Shown here piece after piece: positions 6,637 through 13,524 of a stretch of DNA of 22,902 nucleotides. Source of the stretch: a virus; IMG/VR virus record IMGVR_UViG_3300046003_002007, positions 1 to 22,902 of that record. The stretch is one strand, 5' to 3'. The first letter of the stretch is position 1. The number at the start of each line of letters is the position of its first letter. The notes beneath the pieces are model-generated. The model was not told where the DNA came from, did not search any database, and was given only the letters and a program-made list of their open reading frames with translations. The translations under genes and the position numbers were made by a program.

Positions 6637-7641
6637 GTGAAAAAACTATTTGCTATTCTATTAGCCGCAGTGACTATATCAGCACAAGCCACGGACATCA
6701 CAGGTGCAGGAGCGACATTTCCATTTCCAATCTATGCCAAGTGGGCTGAAGGATATAAGAAAGCCACAGGTACCGGTATGAACTATCAGAGCATTGGATC
6801 ATCTGGTGGCATTCGCCAAATCAATGCAAAGACAGTGGACTTTGGTGCAACTGATGCTCCAGTATCAGGTGAAAACTTAGACAAGAACGGTCAAGTACAG
6901 TTCCCTGCTATTATCGGCGGAACAGTTCCTGTTGTAAACTTAGACGGTTTCAAGCCAGGCGAACTACGCATCACTGGACCAGTTATGGCCGAAGTGTTCT
7001 TGGGCAACATTGCCAAGTGGAATGATCCTCGATTACTAGCATTGAATCCAGGCAAACAATTACCTGATCAGCCTATTACCATTGTACATCGTGCTGATGG
7101 TAGTGGTACAACATTCAACTGGACAGACTATCTTGCTACAGTTAGCCCCGAGTGGTTGAGCCGAGTAGGTCGTGGTGCGGCAGTTAAATGGCCGGCTGCT
7201 AGTTCAGTAGGTGGCAAGGGCAATGAAGGTGTTGCTGCCAATGTAAACAGAATTAAAGGTTCAATTGGTTATGTAGAGTATGCTTATGTTAAGAAAAACA
7301 ATATGACATTTCTACAACTGCAGAACAAGGCAGGCCGGTATGTTAGCCCAGATGACTTAACATTTGCCGCTGCCGCAGACGGTGCTGATTGGTTCAGTGT
7401 TCCTGGTATGGGACTGAGTATTGTGGATCAAAAGAATCCCAATGCTTGGCCAGTGAGTTCAGCCAGTTTCATCATCATGTACAAAGAGCCAAAGAGCAAA
7501 GCTACCAGCGATGAAGTATTAAAGTTCTTTGATTGGGCATTTAAGAATGGCAAGAAAGATGCCGCAGACTTAGACTATGTAGCATTACCGGACAGTTTGA
7601 CAAAACAGATCCGTGAGCGTGTTTGGACACAGATTAAGTAA
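6637..7641 (+). CDS. pstS: Phosphate-binding periplasmic protein PstS
   Basis: A 334-residue substrate-binding protein of the Pst phosphate ABC transporter. I place the start at GTG 6637, seven bases after AAGGAGA. This gives a Sec signal peptide (MKKLFAILLAAVTISAQA) and a mature N-terminus at TDITGAGATFPFPIYAKW, typical of PstS. Phosphate-site motifs are visible: GAGATF, SIGSSGGIRQI, DFGATDAPV and HRADGSGTTFNW. An upstream in-frame TTG (6595) would add residues without a ribosome-binding site and lies in the operator. It would be exported to the host periplasm and feed the host PstCAB, since no other pst genes are here. A Pho box precedes it and a strong terminator follows, so it is a single-gene unit. 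Confidence 0.97.
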   Translation: MKKLFAILLAAVTISAQATDITGAGATFPFPIYAKWAEGYKKATGTGMNYQSIGSSGGIRQINAKTVDFGATDAPVSGENLDKNGQVQFPAIIGGTVPVVNLDGFKPGELRITGPVMAEVFLGNIAKWNDPRLLALNPGKQLPDQPITIVHRADGSGTTFNWTDYLATVSPEWLSRVGRGAAVKWPAASSVGGKGNEGVAANVNRIKGSIGYVEYAYVKKNNMTFLQLQNKAGRYVSPDDLTFAAAADGADWFSVPGMGLSIVDQKNPNAWPVSSASFIIMYKEPKSKATSDEVLKFFDWAFKNGKKDAADLDYVALPDSLTKQIRERVWTQIK

Positions 7642-7658
7642 TCTTTGATAAACAATGA

Positions 7659-7682
7659 GCCCACTTCGGTGGGCATTCTTTT
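7659..7682 (+). terminator. Rho-independent terminator after pstS
   Basis: The stem GCCCAC/GTGGGC (7659-7664 with 7669-7674) has a TTCG loop and is followed by ATTCTTTT. Confidence 0.9.
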
Positions 7683-7696
7683 GGTAAAAATTCCGG

Positions 7697-7725
7697 TTGC
7701 GGTATTACCATTAATGTTGTATAAT
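7697..7725 (+). promoter_or_regulatory. Sigma70-like promoter for the ORF at 7750
   Basis: TTGCGG (7697-7702) and a perfect TATAAT (7720-7725) are spaced by 17 bp. The -35 matches only half of the consensus. AAGGAG precedes the ATG at 7750. Confidence 0.65.
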
Positions 7726-7749
7726 AAACTATACAAACAAGGAGTTCAT

Positions 7750-8082
7750 ATGAACAACGCAGAACACACACTTACTCAACTTAAACTTTGGTGCATTGCA
7801 CAATCCAAAGATGAACAGATTTGGACTAACAAAGGTACTACCTACTACTGGAATCGCGGCAAAGATACCAGCACTGGACTTATCAACGGTGTTGTCCGAA
7901 AACTTGCAGGCAAAGATGCACAAGGTGTTGACATTTGGGTAGTCGCAGGATCACTTAAAATTAATCCAAACGGCACCATTGCTCGCTTCACTGGCATTCC
8001 TAGCAAAGTCCAAAAGACTTTCGAGCCGCACGAATCTAATACTACTACTCCTATCGACTTTCCTCAACTAGAAACTGTTTAA
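7750..8082 (+). CDS. Hypothetical protein, 110 residues
   Basis: I do not recognise this protein. The start at ATG 7750 follows AAGGAG by five bases; an in-frame extension to 7645 would run back through the pstS terminator and the promoter, so it is rejected. The sequence suggests a small alpha/beta domain: a helix at the N-terminus (HTLTQLKLWCIAQ), strands around TTYYWNRGK and GVDIWVVAGSLKINPNG, and a disordered Thr/Pro-rich C-terminal tail of about 25 residues. No signal peptide or membrane segment is seen. The next gene follows after 1 bp, so the two are probably translated together. Confidence 0.75.
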   Translation: MNNAEHTLTQLKLWCIAQSKDEQIWTNKGTTYYWNRGKDTSTGLINGVVRKLAGKDAQGVDIWVVAGSLKINPNGTIARFTGIPSKVQKTFEPHESNTTTPIDFPQLETV

Positions 8083-8083
8083 T

Positions 8084-8473
8084 ATGACAATGCACCTTGA
8101 AGGTCCATGGCTCAGTACCACCGGCAAGCGTAAAGGAAAAGTTAAATTTCGTAATGCCGAAGAAGCCAAGAAGGCTCGAGAACTTGACGAGGCATGGCGG
8201 CAACTTCAGAAGAAGTGGGATGTCGAAGCTGAAGACAAGAAACGCCGACGTGCATTAGAGGCAGAACCACTGACCTACAAACTATCTATTCCAGAAGGTC
8301 GTAGTACTGCACATATTAAAAGTCTTGGACAAAGCACAGGAGTAGCCGTGTTGAAGCCAGCTCCAGTTTATACAGGTACAAAAATCAAAGGCATCGGTAC
8401 TATGCATAAATCAAATGCTGTGCCTATTTTCAGCGATGAAGAAGCTGTAGCTATTGCTACCATGCGCCGATAA
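8084..8473 (+). CDS. Hypothetical phage protein with charged N-terminal helix
   Basis: A 129-residue basic protein, function unknown. Residues 1-65 begin MTMHLEGPWLSTTGKRKGK and continue as a highly charged helix (EEAKKARELDEAWRQLQKKW, then KKRRRALEAE). The C-terminal end GTMHKSNAVPIFSDEEAVAI with a final MRR looks like a conserved block that I associate with hypothetical proteins of large marine and freshwater phages; this is from memory and unchecked. The ATG at 8090 is an alternative start. It is followed 9 bp later by a large membrane protein gene, so an operon 7750-10266 or longer is likely. Confidence 0.75.
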   Translation: MTMHLEGPWLSTTGKRKGKVKFRNAEEAKKARELDEAWRQLQKKWDVEAEDKKRRRALEAEPLTYKLSIPEGRSTAHIKSLGQSTGVAVLKPAPVYTGTKIKGIGTMHKSNAVPIFSDEEAVAIATMRR

Positions 8474-8482
8474 ATAGATCTT

Positions 8483-9853
8483 ATGAAGCCAACTTTAAAT
8501 GAAAAATTTCTCGCCTACCTAGCATTATTCAGTGGATTGTTTTTATCACTGGTTGCAGAGTACTACAGTATTCTGGGACTGACCTCTATCTTCTCCGCCG
8601 CAGTTATCCCTGTGGTTATTATGGGTATAGCATTAGGCCTGGGTAAAATTACAGCTACCTTATGGCTCAAACAAAATTGGTTAATTGCTCCGTGGTCAAT
8701 GCGGATCTATCTATTCACTGCTATCGTGGTCCTCATGATAGTTACCAGCATGGGTATCTTTGGATTCCTAAGTAAAGCACACAGTGACCAAAGTCTAGTG
8801 TCTGGTGATGTACTAGCAAAAATATCAATATATGATGAAAAAATTAAAACTGAAAAAGAGAATATTGAAACGAACCGTAAGGCGCTCAAACAAATGGATG
8901 AGGCGGTTGACCAAGTCATGGGCCGCAGTAGTTCAGAAACGGGTGCAGATAAGGCAGTGGCAATCCGTCGTAGTCAACAAAAAGAAAGAGGACGACTACA
9001 GCAAGATATTGCTCAAAGCCAGCAGACGATCTCAGCCCTTAACGAACAGCGAGCGCCTATTGCGGCGGAGGTCCGCAAAGTTGAGGCAGAAGTTGGTCCA
9101 ATCAAATATATCGCTGCCTTTGTCTATGGCGAGACAGATCAAACAATTCTCGAAAAAGCAGTAACCTGGGTAATCATCATCCTTATTGTGGTGTTTGATC
9201 CTTTAGCAGTTATTCTGTTATTGTCTAGTCAAATTAGTTTCCAGAACTTCCGTGAACGTGAAGATCCCAATGAAAAAGAATTGGAAGAATTTGCGGATGC
9301 CTTTAATGAAGTATTTTATGAACCAGATGATGGTCCATTAACTGATGAACAAATTGATCAGATAAAAGACAGTGTTAAGCAATCTGATATGCTACGTCCA
9401 GATCCATCACCCCCAGGATGGATGTATAATACCACTACAACAACATATCCTTCTAACGAAGAAGAAGTTGAAGAATTGAAAAACGAGTTTGACCGTAGCA
9501 AACATGCCTATCTAGACAAACCATTCTCACATTTTAAAGACCTCAAGCCTATGGTATATAAAGTGGAGGGTGACAGCCCAAAGGATCCTGTCGACATAGT
9601 CGAAGAAAAATCTACTGTCACAGATACACCGTTGTTTGTACAAAACGAAGAACAAAAAGAAAGCGACCTTTGGACTAAGACTGCTATTAGCAAAGAAGAA
9701 TATTTTGAAACCAGCGCGGCTGTTAATCCAGATCCCTACAATGACGCACCTCATCCAGAAATTGTAGAGTACATTGAACTTGTGAAATCTAAGAAGATGG
9801 CATTGCGTGATGTTCCACAAGAATATATAATGGCAGTTAAAGCAAGAATATAA
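8483..9853 (+). CDS. Large phage membrane protein with coiled coil
   Basis: A 456-residue protein, function unknown. Three hydrophobic segments lie in the first 95 residues (around 9-27, 33-55 and 72-95, the last including YLFTAIVVLMIVTSMGIFGF). A long helical, probably coiled-coil region (about 105-205) is rich in Lys, Glu and Gln. A fourth membrane segment lies at about 226-247 (WVIIILIVVFDPLAVILLL). The C-terminal 200 residues are acidic and largely disordered. This arrangement would put the coiled coil on one side of the inner membrane and the tail on the other, or form a hairpin. Similar membrane proteins occur in large T4-like aquatic phages without known function. No enzymatic motif is seen. 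Confidence 0.8.
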   Translation: MKPTLNEKFLAYLALFSGLFLSLVAEYYSILGLTSIFSAAVIPVVIMGIALGLGKITATLWLKQNWLIAPWSMRIYLFTAIVVLMIVTSMGIFGFLSKAHSDQSLVSGDVLAKISIYDEKIKTEKENIETNRKALKQMDEAVDQVMGRSSSETGADKAVAIRRSQQKERGRLQQDIAQSQQTISALNEQRAPIAAEVRKVEAEVGPIKYIAAFVYGETDQTILEKAVTWVIIILIVVFDPLAVILLLSSQISFQNFREREDPNEKELEEFADAFNEVFYEPDDGPLTDEQIDQIKDSVKQSDMLRPDPSPPGWMYNTTTTTYPSNEEEVEELKNEFDRSKHAYLDKPFSHFKDLKPMVYKVEGDSPKDPVDIVEEKSTVTDTPLFVQNEEQKESDLWTKTAISKEEYFETSAAVNPDPYNDAPHPEIVEYIELVKSKKMALRDVPQEYIMAVKARI

Positions 9854-10266
9854 TGGAAAATAGAATAACATTAATAACCCCTCCGGATTTTTTTGAGAAT
9901 GAATCGTACAGTATCATGTTTGTACATCTGTCAGATGAAGATCAAACACAGGTAAGCAAATGGTTAGCCGATGCTAATCTCACAGAACATATCAACATTT
10001 ATTTTTATGATCACGACATAAACCTTGAATGGTTTTTCTATGCACTGGCTAGATGCGAGTACACGTATGTTGACCTTGAAAGTCTCAATACTGCTACGTC
10101 TATCCTAGGCGGCTACATACTAGGAAAGAAAAACGTCTATTACAAAACTGATAATGAAAACACATCCGCAGTTTGTCACTTCATTAATCAGAATAGGATA
10201 ACTAAAGTAGAAGCATTTTTAGAAAGAGCATTTAATGACAAAATCGGAATCAAATCACAAGTGTGA
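9853..10266 (+). CDS. Hypothetical protein upstream of clpX
   Basis: A 137-residue protein that I do not recognise. The ATG at 9853 overlaps the previous stop (TAATG), and its end overlaps clpX by 32 bp, so it is tightly coupled to both neighbours. The sequence alternates strands and helices: ITLITPPDFFENESYSIMFV, then INIYFYDHDINLEWFFYALA, then ATSILGGYILGKKNVYYKT. The last part resembles the helix-turn of nucleoside deoxyribosyltransferase- or TIR-like Rossmann domains, where a Glu/Asp and a Gly-rich turn sit before a strand. The catalytic residues cannot be identified, so this is only a hint. Confidence 0.7.
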   Translation: MENRITLITPPDFFENESYSIMFVHLSDEDQTQVSKWLADANLTEHINIYFYDHDINLEWFFYALARCEYTYVDLESLNTATSILGGYILGKKNVYYKTDNENTSAVCHFINQNRITKVEAFLERAFNDKIGIKSQV

Positions 10267-11482
10267 TTTTTGCAATAAAAGCAAAGAGGATGTGGAGAAG
10301 TTAATTGTCGGGGACCACGCTGCCATTTGTAATGATTGTGTAGAGCTATGTATTGACATACTCAAAGATGAAAAAGTAAAAACTTTTCCTAATACACTTA
10401 AACTATTAAATCCCGTTAAAATAAAAGAGTACCTTGACGATTATGTTATCGGACAGGACGATGCTAAGATTGCCCTAAGTGTAGCGGTTAGTCAGCACTT
10501 TAAACGTATCAATAATCCCAGTAAAGACATTGAACTAGAAAAGACTAACGTATTAATGTTAGGTCCAACAGGCTGCGGCAAAACAATGATGGCACGTAAG
10601 ATTGCCGAATACCTAGATCTTCCATTTGCCATATGTGATGCCACAGGTATTACAGAAGCAGGCTACGTAGGTGATGACGTAGAAAGTATCCTAACACGTT
10701 TGATCAACGAAGCAGACGGAGACATACAAAAGGCTGCTCGTGGTATTGTTTACATCGACGAAATTGATAAGATTAGCCGCAAAGGCGAAAGTGCCAGTAT
10801 TACTCGAGATGTGTCAGGTGAAGGTGTACAGCAGGCCCTATTGAAGATGATTGAGGGCAGTATTATGCGAGTTCCGTCAACCAGTAAAAGAAAGCATCCC
10901 GGCAGTGACATGCAGGAGATTGACACACGCAGTATCTTGTTTATCTGTGGTGGCGCATTTGTGGGCATTGACAAACTTATTAAACAACGTACAGGTGCTA
11001 GAAGTGTAGGTTTCCATGCTAACGTAGATAACGTAGAAGATAACCCGGATGTGTTTCATGATGTAACAACCAAGGATCTCATCAAGTTTGGACTTATTCC
11101 CGAGTTTGTAGGTCGCTTCGGATTAATCACTAATGTAGATGAACTCGAAGAAGATCAACTTGTACAGATTCTAACAGATACTAAAAACAGTACTATTAAA
11201 CAATATCAGTATATGTTCGAATTAGACGGTATTAATCTAAGTTTTGATCAGGATGCACTACGTGAAATAGCAAAGAGAGCCAAGGACCTTAAGACTAATG
11301 CTCGTGGACTTAAGAACATTATTGAAAAGGTTCTAATGCCTTACCAATTTGATGCTGTAGATCTCGTCGAACGCGGTTTGAAATCGATTCACATAAGTAA
11401 AGATACTATTGATGGCTCACCGGCCACTATGATTTTTGATAAAAAGAAAAATGAGCAAAAACAACAAAGCACCAATGGGTAA
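10235..11482 (+). CDS. clpX: ATP-dependent Clp protease ATPase subunit ClpX
   Basis: A 415-residue full-length ClpX, an AAA+ hexamer that unfolds tagged proteins and feeds them to ClpP. The N-terminal zinc-binding domain has C10, C13, C32 and C35. Walker A is GPTGCGKT (110-117), the pore loop is GYVG (143-146) and Walker B is VYIDEID (about 172-178). A KRKHPG segment corresponds to the RKH loop that helps recognise ssrA tags. The ClpP-docking tripeptide IGF of E. coli appears as VGF (in [10 protein letters not shown]), so docking to host ClpP looks possible. Sensor 2 is in [10 protein letters not shown]. No clpP is in the window. It overlaps the preceding ORF by 32 bp and bS21 by 32 bp. Its partner tmRNA is encoded 4 kb upstream. 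Confidence 0.96.
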   Translation: MTKSESNHKCDFCNKSKEDVEKLIVGDHAAICNDCVELCIDILKDEKVKTFPNTLKLLNPVKIKEYLDDYVIGQDDAKIALSVAVSQHFKRINNPSKDIELEKTNVLMLGPTGCGKTMMARKIAEYLDLPFAICDATGITEAGYVGDDVESILTRLINEADGDIQKAARGIVYIDEIDKISRKGESASITRDVSGEGVQQALLKMIEGSIMRVPSTSKRKHPGSDMQEIDTRSILFICGGAFVGIDKLIKQRTGARSVGFHANVDNVEDNPDVFHDVTTKDLIKFGLIPEFVGRFGLITNVDELEEDQLVQILTDTKNSTIKQYQYMFELDGINLSFDQDALREIAKRAKDLKTNARGLKNIIEKVLMPYQFDAVDLVERGLKSIHISKDTIDGSPATMIFDKKKNEQKQQSTNG

Positions 11483-11687
11483 TAAGGTTATTGTAGGAGA
11501 CCTTCCCTTAAACGTAGCACTGAGAAAATTCAAACAGAAAGTAGAAGATTCTGGAATTTTGGAAACACTGAGATCCAAAATGTTCTACGAAAAACCAACC
11601 ACTGAACGTAAGCGTAAGAAAGGAGCCGCAAAGGCTCGCTGGAATAAAAAGTTACGAGATCAGTCATTACCTAAAAAAATGTATTGA
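11451..11687 (+). CDS. rpsU: Ribosomal protein bS21
   Basis: A 78-residue homologue of small-subunit protein bS21, which sits near the anti-Shine-Dalgarno end of 16S rRNA and helps initiation. The diagnostic core is present: [16 protein letters not shown], then [19 protein letters not shown], and a basic tail ending in KKMY. ATG 11451 lies inside the end of clpX with only an A/G-rich stretch before it; ATG 11475 is a possible shorter start giving 70 residues, and a TTG at 11436 is less likely. Phage bS21 genes are known from several aquatic phages. It could replace the host copy and shift ribosomes toward phage messages. Its stop codon overlaps the -35 box of the next promoter. Confidence 0.95.
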   Translation: MSKNNKAPMGNKVIVGDLPLNVALRKFKQKVEDSGILETLRSKMFYEKPTTERKRKKGAAKARWNKKLRDQSLPKKMY

Positions 11688-11712
11688 CATTTATCATAGA
11701 TTCCCTTATAAT
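11684..11712 (+). promoter_or_regulatory. Perfect sigma70 promoter overlapping the bS21 stop codon
   Basis: TTGACA (11684-11689) and TATAAT (11707-11712) with a 17-bp spacer. The TGA inside the -35 is the stop codon of bS21. AAGGAG follows at 11720-11725 and the ATG is at 11732. Confidence 0.9.
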
Positions 11713-11731
11713 TTACTATAAGGAGAATACT

Positions 11732-12247
11732 ATGATCAAACCTGAAAATTGCGAAGTTACTACAATCTCGGCAAAACGCTTAGATAATGCAATCGACATC
11801 AAACATATCTTTAAGGGCTATACAAGAATAGCCTATGAGATTTTTACATTAGAAGAGACTTTAAAATACGGTGAATCTGCTGATGAAGCGGATGCAGAAA
11901 GAGTATATAGACAGCTTGCACAATTTCCAGGGTGGCCTACTGAAGCCAGTCAAGAAGCCGCAGGACGTGATATTCTTGATGTACTTAAAAAGCGCCCTTG
12001 GCTAACAAAAAATGATATTGGCATCCGAGTATGGAACATATCAGATAAAGAATGCCAAAATATCTATGATCCCCATAAAGAAACCCGTGACATTGAACAG
12101 GAATTAATCCGTAGACACATAGAGCAATACAACCGTGCTCCTATTGGAAATAAGGTAGAACAGCGTCGACTTGAAAAAGGACAAGACGCTATTAAGATCA
12201 AGCCTACAGTAGCACCTGGTCTTATTACAAAATTATTTGGTGCATAA
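11732..12247 (+). CDS. Hypothetical protein, 171 residues
   Basis: I do not recognise this protein. The start ATG 11732 follows AAGGAG; an in-frame TTG at 11684 lies in the promoter and is rejected. The protein looks soluble and mostly helical, with clusters such as ESADEADAERVYRQLAQF and a later basic stretch (KVEQRRLEKGQDAIKIK). It ends in GLITKLFGA, a short amphipathic tail. It is the first gene after a consensus promoter and may be read into the FkbM-like gene 86 bp downstream through an intergenic hairpin. Confidence 0.75.
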   Translation: MIKPENCEVTTISAKRLDNAIDIKHIFKGYTRIAYEIFTLEETLKYGESADEADAERVYRQLAQFPGWPTEASQEAAGRDILDVLKKRPWLTKNDIGIRVWNISDKECQNIYDPHKETRDIEQELIRRHIEQYNRAPIGNKVEQRRLEKGQDAIKIKPTVAPGLITKLFGA

Positions 12248-12264
12248 GATCATTGATAAATAAT

Positions 12265-12305
12265 ATTGTGAACATTGTAACAGAGTACGCTGTTACTGAC
12301 ACAAT
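12265..12305 (+). other. Long imperfect hairpin in leader of the methyltransferase gene
   Basis: GTAACAG (12277-12283) pairs with CTGTTAC (12290-12296) around a 6-nt loop. ATTGTG (12265-12270) can pair with CACAAT (12300-12305) below an internal loop. There is no following T tract, so it is not a normal terminator. It could be an mRNA leader structure or a dyad operator. Confidence 0.5.
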
Positions 12306-12333
12306 GCGAATATTGATACTAAGGAGAAATATT

Positions 12334-13380
12334 ATGCCGCAGAAAATTACAGCCACAATCACCCCTCAAGAATTTAAAGACTTATTTGGTTTTGATGAAC
12401 CAAGTGGACTTTATAACAACCCCCAGTTTAGACTAGTAATAAACAAGTTTGGTAGATGCTATTGGCTACTAAGTATTGACAACCTTCAAGGTCCAAGATT
12501 TAGTGGTAATAATGTCTACTATCAAGGCAATAACTCTAGATTGATTCGAACCATCTATCCTCAGGCACGTAGAATCATTGACGTAGGTGCTAACGTTGGT
12601 AACAACACCATTGCCTACGCAGAATGGGCAGAGAACGTAGAAAGTTTTGAACCAACTCCTACTACTTTAACCATGCTAGAAGCCAACGTCGAAATTGCCA
12701 AACGTAGCAATCTACAAGGTGTATACTGGAAAGGCACTGATATTGCTGGTTCGATATATAGAGATGCAGATGCCCCCTCCGGTTGGTTTACTTGGAAAGG
12801 TGTACAACAATCTATGAACATTGTTGGAAATATTAATATCCACAAGGTTGCTGTAACAAATCGAAACATAGGAACTATTGGCATCCAAGACCATCCCGAG
12901 CATGGGGGTCATAACTTTGCTGTCTATAATGAGAAACACGTTAAAAAATCACAACACGTTGTTCAAGTACCCGCCCGGACAATTGATAGTTTTAATTTTG
13001 AAGATGTGGATGCTATTAAAATTGACGTAGAAGGCAGTGAGCTATTTGTTATTGAAGGCGCAGATGCTACTATTAAACGATGCAGACCTAGTGTACAGGT
13101 AGAGATCGTTCCAAAACAATGTACACAATATGGTTACAATCCACAGGACTTGTATGATTACTTTGACAAATTAGATTATGTATGCGTATGTGCTGTACGA
13201 AAGCCATTAAATGCAGAACAAAAAGGTCTAGAATTTGGACAAGACATTGGAATGATACATCGTCAAATTCCAAAATATATGGATAGATTGTTTGTACCAC
13301 GCGAAGTCCATTTTACAACAGATTACAGTATTATGCAACAAGCAGACAACGAGTTTGAAAAATTATTCGATTTTGGTTAA
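12334..13380 (+). CDS. FkbM-family SAM-dependent methyltransferase
   Basis: A 348-residue protein from ATG 12334 (AAGGAG at 12321-12326); an in-frame extension to 12253 would cross the leader hairpin. The SAM-binding motif I is IIDVGANVGNNTIAYAE (around residues 85-101), followed by an acidic residue at the end of strand 2 (VESFEPTP). The FkbM signature VDAIKIDVEGSELFVIEGAD is near residue 230. FkbM-type enzymes usually O-methylate sugars or small molecules; in phages they are often found near glycan or structural genes, but the substrate here is unknown. A region of about 80 residues N-terminal to the catalytic domain has no recognised motif. It ends at a strong terminator. Confidence 0.9.
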   Translation: MPQKITATITPQEFKDLFGFDEPSGLYNNPQFRLVINKFGRCYWLLSIDNLQGPRFSGNNVYYQGNNSRLIRTIYPQARRIIDVGANVGNNTIAYAEWAENVESFEPTPTTLTMLEANVEIAKRSNLQGVYWKGTDIAGSIYRDADAPSGWFTWKGVQQSMNIVGNINIHKVAVTNRNIGTIGIQDHPEHGGHNFAVYNEKHVKKSQHVVQVPARTIDSFNFEDVDAIKIDVEGSELFVIEGADATIKRCRPSVQVEIVPKQCTQYGYNPQDLYDYFDKLDYVCVCAVRKPLNAEQKGLEFGQDIGMIHRQIPKYMDRLFVPREVHFTTDYSIMQQADNEFEKLFDFG

Positions 13381-13388
13381 ATTAATCT

Positions 13389-13416
13389 AAAAGGGTGTTG
13401 ACAGACACCCTTTTTT
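13389..13416 (+). terminator. Rho-independent terminator with a promoter -35 in its loop
   Basis: The stem AAAAGGGTGT/ACACCCTTTT (13389-13398 with 13405-13414) encloses the loop TGACAG and is followed by a T run to 13416. The TTGACA of the next promoter starts at the last base of the 5' arm and fills the loop. Confidence 0.9.
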
Positions 13417-13426
13417 ATTGTATAAT
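13398..13426 (+). promoter_or_regulatory. Perfect sigma70 promoter nested in a terminator
   Basis: TTGACA (13398-13403) and TATAAT (13421-13426) with a 17-bp spacer that contains the terminator's 3' arm and T tract. Transcription is expected to begin near 13433. Confidence 0.9.
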
Positions 13427-13432
13427 TATTAC

Positions 13433-13468
13433 ATGAACTAGCAATAGTGTCTTGTTCATAAAACACTA
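13433..13468 (+). promoter_or_regulatory. 5' leader with overlapping stems (pseudoknot or switch)
   Basis: ATGAAC (13433-13438) pairs with GTTCAT (13454-13459), and TAGTGT (13445-13450) pairs with ACACTA (13463-13468). The two helices interleave, so they either form a compact pseudoknot at the very 5' end of the transcript or are mutually exclusive. A small hairpin GGC/GCC lies just before the ribosome-binding site AAAGGAAA of the gene at 13525. Confidence 0.5.
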
Positions 13469-13524
13469 GCCCTTGTGGTTAGTATAAAATTTTTAACAGG
13501 CCGTGTGCCAGAAAAGGAAATATC

